From: Bacteroidales bacterium
Lineage (GTDB): Bacteria > Bacteroidota > Bacteroidia > Bacteroidales > 4484-276
NCBI GenBank assembly: GCA_012523265.1
Contig: JAAYIU010000071.1
Location: 1-40,190, forward strand
Direction of reading: 5' to 3'
DNA length: 40,190 nucleotides
Under the pieces are notes generated by a model. It ran no database searches, had not been told where the DNA came from, and worked only from the letters and a program-made list of their open reading frames with translations. How positions within the stretch are numbered: the first letter of the stretch is position 1; each line of letters starts with the position of its first letter. Below are positions 18,882 to 27,227 of the stretch, one piece after another. The translations under genes and the position numbers were made by a program.

Positions 18882-19703
18882 ATGCTGCAAAAGCCCTCAG
18901 TGATGAAAAACCCAATGTCCTATATTCTTCGTGTCCTTGTTTTGCTTGTGACAGGGTCGCTGTTTTTCTCGTCGTGTATCCCGATGAAACGCATCGAGTA
19001 TCTGCAACAGGAAGCCCGCAAAGGGGATACCACCCGCACCCATTTTAAGAACATGAATCTTACCACCTACCGCATACAGGCAGGCGATAACCTTTACATC
19101 AAGGTGAACAGTGTGATGGCTGTGTCTGAAAACATTTTTGCTGAAGAAGGCTCCCGAACCAGCAACAACTATTACAGCGATGCTGGCATTTACCTGAACA
19201 GCTATCTGGTAAACGAAGAGGGCTACATCGACTTCCCCTATGTGGGCAGCATCTATGTGAAAGACCTGAGCGTGGAGCAGGCCAAAGATTTAATATCGGG
19301 CATCGTAAAAGATTACATCAAAGAATCGACGGTAGTGGTGCGGCTGGCGCTGTTTCAAATTTCTGCGTTGGGCGAGGTGAATCGCTCAGGACAAATGAGC
19401 ATTTATCAAAATCAGGTAACTATCTTCGACGTCATTGCTATGGCCGGCGATATGACCACCTTTGCCCGTCGCGACCAGGTGATCATCATACGTGAAAACC
19501 CCGATGGCGTTAAAACAAAAAAAATAAACCTCAATGATTTGTCAATCTTCGACAGCGAATATTACTACATTCAGCCCAACGACATCATTTACGTGCCGCC
19601 GGTAAAAGGCAAAAACTTTGCGTTCAGCCAATTTCCCTACGCACTGGTATTTTCGACCATCTCCACAACACTGCTTCTTATTAATTTTTTCCAAACAAAC
19701 TAA
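18882..19703 (+). CDS. wza: polysaccharide export outer membrane lipoprotein (Wza-like)
   Basis: Lipobox LFFSSC; YRIQAGDNLYIKV; FPYVGSIYVKDLSVEQAKDLI; GEVNRSGQMSIYQNQVTIFDVIAMAGD. Start may be 18903. Confidence 0.88.
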   Translation: MLQKPSVMKNPMSYILRVLVLLVTGSLFFSSCIPMKRIEYLQQEARKGDTTRTHFKNMNLTTYRIQAGDNLYIKVNSVMAVSENIFAEEGSRTSNNYYSDAGIYLNSYLVNEEGYIDFPYVGSIYVKDLSVEQAKDLISGIVKDYIKESTVVVRLALFQISALGEVNRSGQMSIYQNQVTIFDVIAMAGDMTTFARRDQVIIIRENPDGVKTKKINLNDLSIFDSEYYYIQPNDIIYVPPVKGKNFAFSQFPYALVFSTISTTLLLINFFQTN

Positions 19704-19711
19704 TACAATAA

Positions 19712-22165
19712 GTGGAACCTAATCTCAACAGCCAATTATCGAATCAGGAAGAATCGATCGACATCAAACTGTTATTTATCAAGTTTTTCAGATACTGGTA
19801 TTTCTTTGCCCTCACCGTTTTTGTTGCACTGGTGATCGCTTTTCTTTTTAATAAATACACCAAACCAGTGTATGAAGTGAAGACTACCGTGCTGATTAAA
19901 GACGACAAAGCCGGACAAAATCTCATCGGCATCGGCATTGGCAACAGCCAACAAAATCTGGAAAACGAAATGGGGATCATCAACTCTTATGCGCTTGCTG
20001 CACGCACCATCAACAACCTGAATTTTGAAGTTTCCTACTACAAAGAAGATAATTTTATTACCAGCGAGTTGTACAAGTCGTCGCCCTTTGAGGTGGTGAT
20101 GGACACCGCGCATGTGCAACCCATCAATGTAAAGTTCAGCATCATCATCCAAAGCAACTCAGCTTACCAGCTCATACTTCAGGCCGAAAATGCCTCGCTC
20201 TACAGCTTTGGAGAACGCGAGGAAATTTCTACCGTCGACGACCCGATTGTGATAAACAAAACCTACAAATTTGGTGAAGAGATAGAAACCGATATTTTTA
20301 AATTCACCATTTTGCTTACTGAAAACTTCGACAAGGAAGCTATCAACCAAAACCTGTCGTTTGTTTTTAACGATTACCAAAGTCTGATCAGAACCTTCAG
20401 AAGCACCAAGCTGGAGCCTATCAACCGCGAGGCTTCCATCATCGACATCTCGATAAAAGGTGGTAATGCCCAAAAGCTTTCGGATTACCTCAACGAGCTA
20501 ACCAACCAGTATCTGCTGCGTGGCATCGAGAAGAAAAATCAAATTGCTGAGAACACCATTCGCTTTATCAACTCCGAGCTGGTAGATATCACCGATTCGC
20601 TGACATACACCGAGGGTGAGCTGCAAGATTTCAGGGTAAGCAACGAATTTATGGATATGGATTTCAAATCCACACAGGTATTTGAAGGGATGAAGCAATT
20701 TCAGGATCAAAAGGCGCAGCTCATCGTCAAGGCCAAATATTACCGCAACCTGCAGGATTATCTAAAGAAAAACCAGGACAACATCGACGACATTGTGATT
20801 CCTTCGTCGATGGGTATTGAAGACCCGTTGCTTTCACAGCTCATCAGCGGACTGGCCGAACTCTATTCAAAACGAGCCGAGGCCTTGTTCAGCTCTTCAG
20901 AGAAAAACCCGCAGGTAGCAGCCATCGACCAGCGCATCCGCACCACCAAAAAAACCATCCTGGAAAACATCCAGAACATCGTCGTTACTTCCGAAATTTC
21001 TATCAAAGACATCGACGGCCGCATAGCGGCACTTAACCGGGAAATGAACCGACTGCCCGAAACCCAGCGTCGACTGGTAGGCATACAGCGGAAGTACAAG
21101 CTCAACGATGCGCTGTACACTTTCCTGCTGCAGAAACGCTCCGAAGCACAAATAGCCAAGGCCAGCAACCTGCCCGACAACGAGGTTGTCGACATTGCCC
21201 GCAGTGGCGAACAGGTGTACCCCAAGAAGAGCCTCAACTACCTCATAGCATTGGTGCTCGGATTGTTACTCCCGGTAGCTTACATTTTGGGTAAAGATTA
21301 TTTTAATGATAAAATCATCGAGCGCAAAGACATCGAAAAGATTACCAACGTACCAATTGTCGGGCACGTGATTCACAACAGCAAGGAATCGGCACTCGTG
21401 GTGAGCGAATCGCCAAAGTCGAGCATCGCCGAATCGTTCCGCTCCATTCGTACCAACCTGCAGTATCTTACCAAAGGCAAAGAGAAGCAGGTGATATTGG
21501 TAACCAGCGACATGGTGGGCGCCGGCAAGACGTTTATTGCCATGAACATCGCCTCCATCTTTGCCATGTATGATAAGAAAACCCTGCTCATGGGCTTCGA
21601 CCTGCGCAAGCCCAAAATTTATCAGGACTTTGGCCTCACCAACACCGAAGGCATCAGCTCCTATCTTATCAACAAGAGCAGCTTTGAAGACATCGTTCAA
21701 ACCTCACCGGTAAAGAATCTCGACATCATTATGGGAGGCCCTGTGCCACCCAACCCCGCCGAGCTTATCGCGTCAGCAAAAACCAACGAGCTGATGAAAC
21801 GCGTGATGGAGGAGTACGACTTTGTGATCATCGACACCCCGCCGGTGGGTCTGGTTACAGATGCTTTCCTGCTGATGAAATATACCGACGCCAACCTGTT
21901 CCTGGTGCGCCAAAACTACACCAACAAGAAAATCTTCGAGTCGATTATCAAAGACATCGAAAACCGCAAGATGCCCAACATGTACATCCTCATCAACGAC
22001 GTGAAGCTGGGCAAAGGCTCCTACGGCTATGGTTACGGGTATGGATACGGATACGGCTATGGATACGGATACGGATATGGCTACGGCTATGGTTACGGCT
22101 ATTACTCCGAAGACGAGAAAACCGATAAGAAATCCATCATCAGCAAGCTTTTCGGGAAAGCGTAA
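19712..22165 (+). CDS. wzc: exopolysaccharide chain-length regulator / BY-type tyrosine kinase (Wzc-like)
   Basis: N-terminal Wzz domain; Walker A VTSDMVGAGKTFIAMN; Walker A' LLMGFDLRKPKI; Walker B FVIIDTPPVGLVTDAF; Tyr-rich C-terminus. Confidence 0.9.
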   Translation: MEPNLNSQLSNQEESIDIKLLFIKFFRYWYFFALTVFVALVIAFLFNKYTKPVYEVKTTVLIKDDKAGQNLIGIGIGNSQQNLENEMGIINSYALAARTINNLNFEVSYYKEDNFITSELYKSSPFEVVMDTAHVQPINVKFSIIIQSNSAYQLILQAENASLYSFGEREEISTVDDPIVINKTYKFGEEIETDIFKFTILLTENFDKEAINQNLSFVFNDYQSLIRTFRSTKLEPINREASIIDISIKGGNAQKLSDYLNELTNQYLLRGIEKKNQIAENTIRFINSELVDITDSLTYTEGELQDFRVSNEFMDMDFKSTQVFEGMKQFQDQKAQLIVKAKYYRNLQDYLKKNQDNIDDIVIPSSMGIEDPLLSQLISGLAELYSKRAEALFSSSEKNPQVAAIDQRIRTTKKTILENIQNIVVTSEISIKDIDGRIAALNREMNRLPETQRRLVGIQRKYKLNDALYTFLLQKRSEAQIAKASNLPDNEVVDIARSGEQVYPKKSLNYLIALVLGLLLPVAYILGKDYFNDKIIERKDIEKITNVPIVGHVIHNSKESALVVSESPKSSIAESFRSIRTNLQYLTKGKEKQVILVTSDMVGAGKTFIAMNIASIFAMYDKKTLLMGFDLRKPKIYQDFGLTNTEGISSYLINKSSFEDIVQTSPVKNLDIIMGGPVPPNPAELIASAKTNELMKRVMEEYDFVIIDTPPVGLVTDAFLLMKYTDANLFLVRQNYTNKKIFESIIKDIENRKMPNMYILINDVKLGKGSYGYGYGYGYGYGYGYGYGYGYGYGYGYYSEDEKTDKKSIISKLFGKA
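22022..22105 (+). repeat. (Gly-Tyr)13 coding repeat at the kinase C-terminus
   Basis: TAC followed by 13 GGN-TAY units (22025-22102) and TAC; third-base positions vary freely. Confidence 0.95.
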
Positions 22166-22203
22166 TCCCTATCATTTTTTAACGCTTCCATGGAAAATAA
22201 AGC

Positions 22204-22920
22204 TGTCCACTAATTTCCGCTAATCTTTTTTTTAACCACAGAGAACGCAGAGAAGACGCAAAGAGCGCGGAGGAAAATCTCTGTGCACACTGTGAAAAAC
22301 TCCGTGTCCTCTGTGGTTTTTCTTTGGTTTTAATCTAAAATTCGTGCTCATTCGCCTAATTTGTGTGAATTCGCGGATGCTTTTGACCGTCCACTAATTT
22401 CCGCTAATTTTTTTTTAACCACAGAGAACGCAGAGAAGACGCAAAGAACGCGGAGGAAAATCTCTGTGCACTCTGCGAAAAACTCCGTGACCTCTGTGGT
22501 TTTTCTTTGGTTTTAATATAAAATTCGTGCTCATTCGCCTGATTCGTGTGAATTCGCGGATGCTTTTGACCATCCGCTAATTTCAGCTAATCTTTTTTTA
22601 ACCACATAGAGAACGCAGAGAAGACGCAAAGAACGCGGAGGGAAATCTCTGTGCACTCTGTGAAAAACTCCGTGACCTCTGTGGTTTTTCTTTGGTTTTA
22701 ATATAAAATTCGTGTTCATTCGCCTAATTCGTGCGAATTCGAGGATAAACCGGCTGTCCGCTAATTTCCGCCAATTGAGCTAATTTCCGCTAATTATTTT
22801 TAACCACAGAGAACGCAGAGAAGACGCAAAGAACGCGGAGGAAAATCTCTGTGCACTCTGTGAAAAACTCCGCGGCCTCTGTGGTTTTTCTTAAAATTGA
22901 ATTCGTGTGAATTCGCGGAC
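22204..22920. repeat. array of four ~183-202 bp noncoding repeat units
   Basis: Units at about 22204-22388, 22389-22571, 22572-22754 and 22755-22920. Each has GTCCRCTAATTTCCGCTAAT, an imperfect hairpin AACCACAGAGAACGCAGAG...CTCCGTGNCCTCTGTGGTTT, then ATTCGTG...GAATTCGCGGA. Confidence 0.95.
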
Positions 22921-22927
22921 TTCATTA

Positions 22928-24370
22928 TCATTTAGCGACAGCGAAAACACGCCTTCTCATCCACCACAACAAAAGATACACCACTGCCGAAGTGGTAATA
23001 CCAAAGATATTGGCATCGAGGCCGAAAGGTAAATTCCATTCGGCGATGATAAGGGTGATGGTGGTAGTGCCACCAAGCAACATAGCTGCAAATGCCGCCA
23101 CCTTATCGGGCTGGCGCGTGTACAAAGCCGCAATGACAGGAACAAAAAGTCCGGAAACCATAAAAGCGTAAGAATAGAGCATTAGCTCCAGCACGTTTTG
23201 CATGGTGGTGGCAAGCAATAGCGCCAGCGCTCCAATGAGAAATGTAAGCAGTTGCGAGATGCGCAACATGGCCTTGCCTGTGGGAAGCTTCACCAGGCGG
23301 CTCACGATATCGGTAAGCACATTGCCCGACGAGGCCATCAGGCAACTATCAGCGGTGGACATGATGGCCGAGAAATATGCCGACATCATCAGCCCCATCA
23401 GGCCTACCGGTAAAATGGTGCGCAGCAGCAGCGGCAGCCCCATTTCGGGATCGATATCGCTTAACGAATTAAATCCAAGATACTCGAACATACCTTCCTG
23501 CAGCGCTACACGCGAAAAAAGCCCCAACAGCACGCCCATAAATGCCATGAGCGGCCACTCGAAAACGCCTGCTATAAACCATGCTTTGCGTGCCTGTCGT
23601 TCGCTGTTGCTGGCATAGATGCGCTGGTAGAGTGTCATACCCACAAACCAGATGGGAATAATGGTTACCGCCCAGTTGACAATGGTTTGCCACGACACGT
23701 TGGTCATGCTGAAAAAACGTGCCGGCAATGCAGCCAGAATGCTTTGGTATCCGCCTAAAGCGAAATAACTCAATGGGATGCCGATAAGGATAAGTCCGGA
23801 GATAAGCAGCAGCCATTGGATGGTATCGGTATAAATTACGGCCTTGAGACCACCCATCACGGTGTAGGCCACGGTGATGATGCCCATTATCAAGAGCGCA
23901 GTATCGAAACTAAGGTTTACAAATGAAGCAGAGGCCAGCTTGGCTCCGGCCAGAATTTGGGAGCTGGTAAAGCCCATGTAGCCAATAGCCGAAATAATGC
24001 CCGCCAGAATGGCTACCTCTTTGCCATAGAAATGCCTAAAGATTTCGGGGAAGGTGAAAAACTTATGTTTTGTCGAAAGGCGAAAAACACGCGGGATAAG
24101 AACAACAGCACTCAGCCAGGCACCGATAAGACCGGTAAAGAGCATCCAGGAGCCGGCCAGCCCCAGCACAAAACCCAATCCACCAAGGCCAATAGAAAAA
24201 CCGCCACCCACATCGGTGGCTACCACCGACAAGCCAATATGCCAACTGCCCATGGTGCGGCCACCCACAAAATAATCCTCAGCGCTGGTGTTGCGACGCA
24301 TGAAATAATACCCAACACCCAACATCGCCAACATGTAAAGAACAAATATCGAAAGGTCGATCCAATGCAT
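22928..24370 (-). CDS. sodium:solute symporter (SSS) family protein
   Basis: 480 aa, multi-TM; MHWIDLSIFVLYMLAMLGVGYYFMRRNTSAEDYFVGGRTMGSWHIGLSVVATDVGGG. Confidence 0.9.
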   Translation of the reverse strand: MHWIDLSIFVLYMLAMLGVGYYFMRRNTSAEDYFVGGRTMGSWHIGLSVVATDVGGGFSIGLGGLGFVLGLAGSWMLFTGLIGAWLSAVVLIPRVFRLSTKHKFFTFPEIFRHFYGKEVAILAGIISAIGYMGFTSSQILAGAKLASASFVNLSFDTALLIMGIITVAYTVMGGLKAVIYTDTIQWLLLISGLILIGIPLSYFALGGYQSILAALPARFFSMTNVSWQTIVNWAVTIIPIWFVGMTLYQRIYASNSERQARKAWFIAGVFEWPLMAFMGVLLGLFSRVALQEGMFEYLGFNSLSDIDPEMGLPLLLRTILPVGLMGLMMSAYFSAIMSTADSCLMASSGNVLTDIVSRLVKLPTGKAMLRISQLLTFLIGALALLLATTMQNVLELMLYSYAFMVSGLFVPVIAALYTRQPDKVAAFAAMLLGGTTTITLIIAEWNLPFGLDANIFGITTSAVVYLLLWWMRRRVFAVAK

Positions 24371-24400
24371 ATGCTATTTTTAAATGAATAAAACAGCGGA

Positions 24401-24430
24401 CAAAACTACCAAAAATGAAGTTTTGACAAA
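24401..24430 (-). promoter_or_regulatory. Bacteroidota-type promoter for the SSS symporter
   Basis: Minus strand TTTG (plus 24427-24430), 18-nt spacer, TAGTTTTG (plus 24401-24408), 30 bp upstream of the start. Confidence 0.5.
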
Positions 24431-24656
24431 ACATCCCCTACCGGACAAGTTCAAAAAGATCATAAAATAATGCCCAACGAAATCTTAAAATTAAAAACAC
24501 AACCTCAAACATTGAACAACTATTTGAACAAATATCAGGCATGGTCAGTTTGATAGGTAAATAAGCAAACAGCCACAAAAGCTGCCCAGACATAAAATTT
24601 CTGCCCATAAAAAACAGTTACTTTCGTCAACCGATAAAAAAAATATGGATTGAACC

Positions 24657-25247
24657 ATGGACAAAATAAGACTTGAGATTTTAGGAATGTCGTACAGCCA
24701 GTCGCAAAGTGGCGCCTATGCGCTAATCCTTAGCGAAAGTAAAGGCCAGCGGCGGCTGCCCATCATCATTGGCGGTTTCGAGGCACAGGCCATCGCCATT
24801 GAGCTGGAAAAAATGAAGCCGGCACGTCCGCTTACCCACGACCTCCTGAAGAGTGTGGCTGATGCTTACAACATCAACGTCCGTGAGGTGGTGATCAACA
24901 AATTTTTTGAAGGTGTTTTTTACGCACAGCTTTTTTGCGACGACGGTAAAAAAACCACCGAGATCGATTCGCGCACTTCTGATGCGGTAGCACTGGCCAT
25001 CCGTTTCAACTGCCCCATCTATACCACCGAAAAAATTATGAGCGAAGCCGGCATTATCGTTAAAGAAGAGAAAAACAAACAAGAAGAAAAAGAGTGGCTG
25101 CCCAATCAGCCCAAAGGACAGCGCCCTTTCGACAAAAAATCCATCACCGAGCTAAAAGAGATGCTTCAAAAAGCTGTCGAAAAAGAAGAATACGAGAATG
25201 CTTCGATAATAAGAGATGAAATAAAGCGACGGGGTCAAACAAAATAA
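24657..25247 (+). CDS. bifunctional nuclease family protein (DUF151) with C-terminal UvrB/UvrC motif
   Basis: ALILSESKGQRRLPIIIGGFEAQAIAIELE; SRTSDAVALAIRFNCPIY; C-terminal LKEMLQKAVEKEEYENASIIRDEIKRR. Confidence 0.9.
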   Translation: MDKIRLEILGMSYSQSQSGAYALILSESKGQRRLPIIIGGFEAQAIAIELEKMKPARPLTHDLLKSVADAYNINVREVVINKFFEGVFYAQLFCDDGKKTTEIDSRTSDAVALAIRFNCPIYTTEKIMSEAGIIVKEEKNKQEEKEWLPNQPKGQRPFDKKSITELKEMLQKAVEKEEYENASIIRDEIKRRGQTK

Positions 25248-25295
25248 TGATATTTGCAGCTCTTTTTTTCAAAGCTGTTTTTATTATTATTTTTT

Positions 25296-27035
25296 ATGAT
25301 GAGAAAACCCTTGTTGCTCCTGCTCACGCTGCTCCTTAGCTTTACGCTTTTTTCACAATCCTCACCTACCTCCGACGACACCACCCTCCGGCTACTTTCG
25401 GCACACTGGATAGCGGTATCGGCTGCCGATAGTTTAGGAAATGCTGTGAACATACCACCCGGACAAGCGCATTTAAATCTGAAAGGTGATTCAGGTCTTT
25501 TTGAACAAAAATTTACCGAAGCCTCCCCAGCATACACAGGACAATGGGCTTTACATCAGAAAAATCTCATTCTTAATTACGATCCCACCACCATTCCCGA
25601 CAGCCTGCCCAAAATCGACAGCCGTAAATACGACATCGCTGCCATAGCCAACGACACGCTAAAACTCGTTGCCGACGGCACCACAATCGTTTACCTGCGC
25701 GAAAAACATGTGGTGGCATCGGTGGTAAAACGTGGCGGCGGCATGACCGTGACGACGCTGCTGCGCGGCCTGCTAGGCATGATCGTACTCATCTTTCTGG
25801 CCTGGCTTTTCAGCTCCAACCGCAAAGCCGTATCGTGGCGCGTGGTAGGCGTAGGCCTGCTCATACAGATAAGCATAGCGCTGGGAATCCTCTTTATCCC
25901 ATTCATCGAAGACTTTTTTGGCATCGTGGGCAGCATCTTTGTCGTGATTTTGGATTTTACAAAAATAGGCAGCACCTTCCTTTTCAACGATCTGATGGAC
26001 ATCCCCAAAGCAGGCTACATCTTTGCTTTGCAGATTTTGCCCACCATCATCTTCTTTTCCGCTTTGACGAGCGTACTTTTTTATCTGGGGATAATACAAA
26101 AAGTGGTGTGGGTGATGGCCTGGCTGATGACCAAGGCGCTGCGCATCTCCGGCGCCGAAAGCCTCTCGGTGGCCGGCAACATCTTTCTGGGCCAAACCGA
26201 ATCGCCGCTGATGATAAAAGCCTATCTCCCAAAGATGAACGATTCGGAGATGCTGCTGGTGATGATTGGCGGCATGGCCACAGTAGCCGGCGGCGTAATG
26301 GCTGCCTACATCAGCTTCCTGGGCGGCGACGACCCGGTGCAGCGGCTGATGTATGCGCGCCACCTGCTCACTGCCTCGGTAATGGCAGCTCCCGGCGCCA
26401 TCGTAATGTCGAAAATCCTGATGCCACAAACCGAATCTGTAGATATGAAAGTGGAGGTGACGCAGGAGAAAATTGGTAAAAACTTCCTCGACGCACTCTC
26501 AAACGGCACCACCGAAGGCCTCAAGCTGGCCGCCAACGTCGGCGCCATGCTGCTGGTATTTTTTGCCTTTATCGCCATGATGAATTTTATTTTGCTAAAA
26601 ATCGGCGTGTGGACCAACCTCAACGTAAGCATCGCCGCACTCACCAGCGGACAATACACCGAGCTGTCGATGGAGTTTATCCTGGGCTACACCTTTGCAC
26701 CGCTGATGTGGATAATAGGTGTCGGGCCGCAGGACATCACACTGGTTGGGCAACTGCTGGGCGAAAAGCTCATCGCCAGCGAGTTTGTGGGGTATACCAG
26801 CCTGGCCTCCATGAAAGAAACGGGGTTGTTTACCGATCAAAAATCGGTGATCATGGCTACTTACATGCTTTGCGGCTTTGCCAACTTCGCCTCCATCGGC
26901 ATCCAGATTGGCGGCATCGGCGGACTGGCACCCAACAAGCGTTGGTTCCTGTCGAAATACGGAATGAAAGCGCTGATTGGCGGTACGCTGGCCTCGCTGC
27001 TTTCGGCCACCATTATTGGAGCGATTATCGGGTAA
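25296..27035 (+). CDS. NupC-type concentrative nucleoside transporter with N-terminal secreted-type extension
   Basis: C-terminal part with NupC/CNT motifs (GAESLSVAGNIFLGQTESPLMIKAYLPKM; YTSLASMKETG; CGFANFASIGIQIGGIGGLAPNKR); N-terminal signal peptide plus roughly 130 extra residues. Start re-assigned from TTG 25254 to ATG 25296/25299. Confidence 0.88.
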   Translation: MMRKPLLLLLTLLLSFTLFSQSSPTSDDTTLRLLSAHWIAVSAADSLGNAVNIPPGQAHLNLKGDSGLFEQKFTEASPAYTGQWALHQKNLILNYDPTTIPDSLPKIDSRKYDIAAIANDTLKLVADGTTIVYLREKHVVASVVKRGGGMTVTTLLRGLLGMIVLIFLAWLFSSNRKAVSWRVVGVGLLIQISIALGILFIPFIEDFFGIVGSIFVVILDFTKIGSTFLFNDLMDIPKAGYIFALQILPTIIFFSALTSVLFYLGIIQKVVWVMAWLMTKALRISGAESLSVAGNIFLGQTESPLMIKAYLPKMNDSEMLLVMIGGMATVAGGVMAAYISFLGGDDPVQRLMYARHLLTASVMAAPGAIVMSKILMPQTESVDMKVEVTQEKIGKNFLDALSNGTTEGLKLAANVGAMLLVFFAFIAMMNFILLKIGVWTNLNVSIAALTSGQYTELSMEFILGYTFAPLMWIIGVGPQDITLVGQLLGEKLIASEFVGYTSLASMKETGLFTDQKSVIMATYMLCGFANFASIGIQIGGIGGLAPNKRWFLSKYGMKALIGGTLASLLSATIIGAIIG

Positions 27036-27040
27036 ACGGT

Positions 27041-27082
27041 GTTCGTTGTTTGTTGTTTGTTGTTCGTTGTTTGTTGTTTGTT
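27041..27082. repeat. 21-bp unit GTTCGTTGTTTGTTGTTTGTT in two exact tandem copies (heptamer-based)
   Basis: Exact copies at 27041-27061 and 27062-27082. Confidence 0.9.
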
Positions 27083-27227
27083 GCTCAAAATTGTTCTTAC
27101 TGAAGGCTGGTAACTGCTAACTGTGAATTGTGGACTGTTGTCTGCCTTTTATTTTGAACACAAGCTACCTGCAACAGGTTAATGTTTCGCTAATAAATAT
27201 TTCTAAGATATTAACTACCGAAACTAC

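Noticed and set aside
22029-22223. ORF MVTGMDTDTAMDTDTDMATAMV
   Set aside because: Alternate frame of the (GGNTAY)n Gly-Tyr tail of wzc.
22531-22719. 62-aa ORF MNTNFILKPKKNHRGHGVFHRVHRD...
   Set aside because: Falls inside the noncoding repeat array at 22204-22920; spurious.
22204-22920. Possible CRISPR array
   Set aside because: Units are ~183-202 bp and similar throughout; there are no short repeats separated by unique spacers and no cas genes nearby.
25773-26429. 218-aa minus-strand and 214-aa plus-strand ORFs (25835..26479)
   Set aside because: Histidine/arginine-rich shadow frames of the NupC-type transporter gene.
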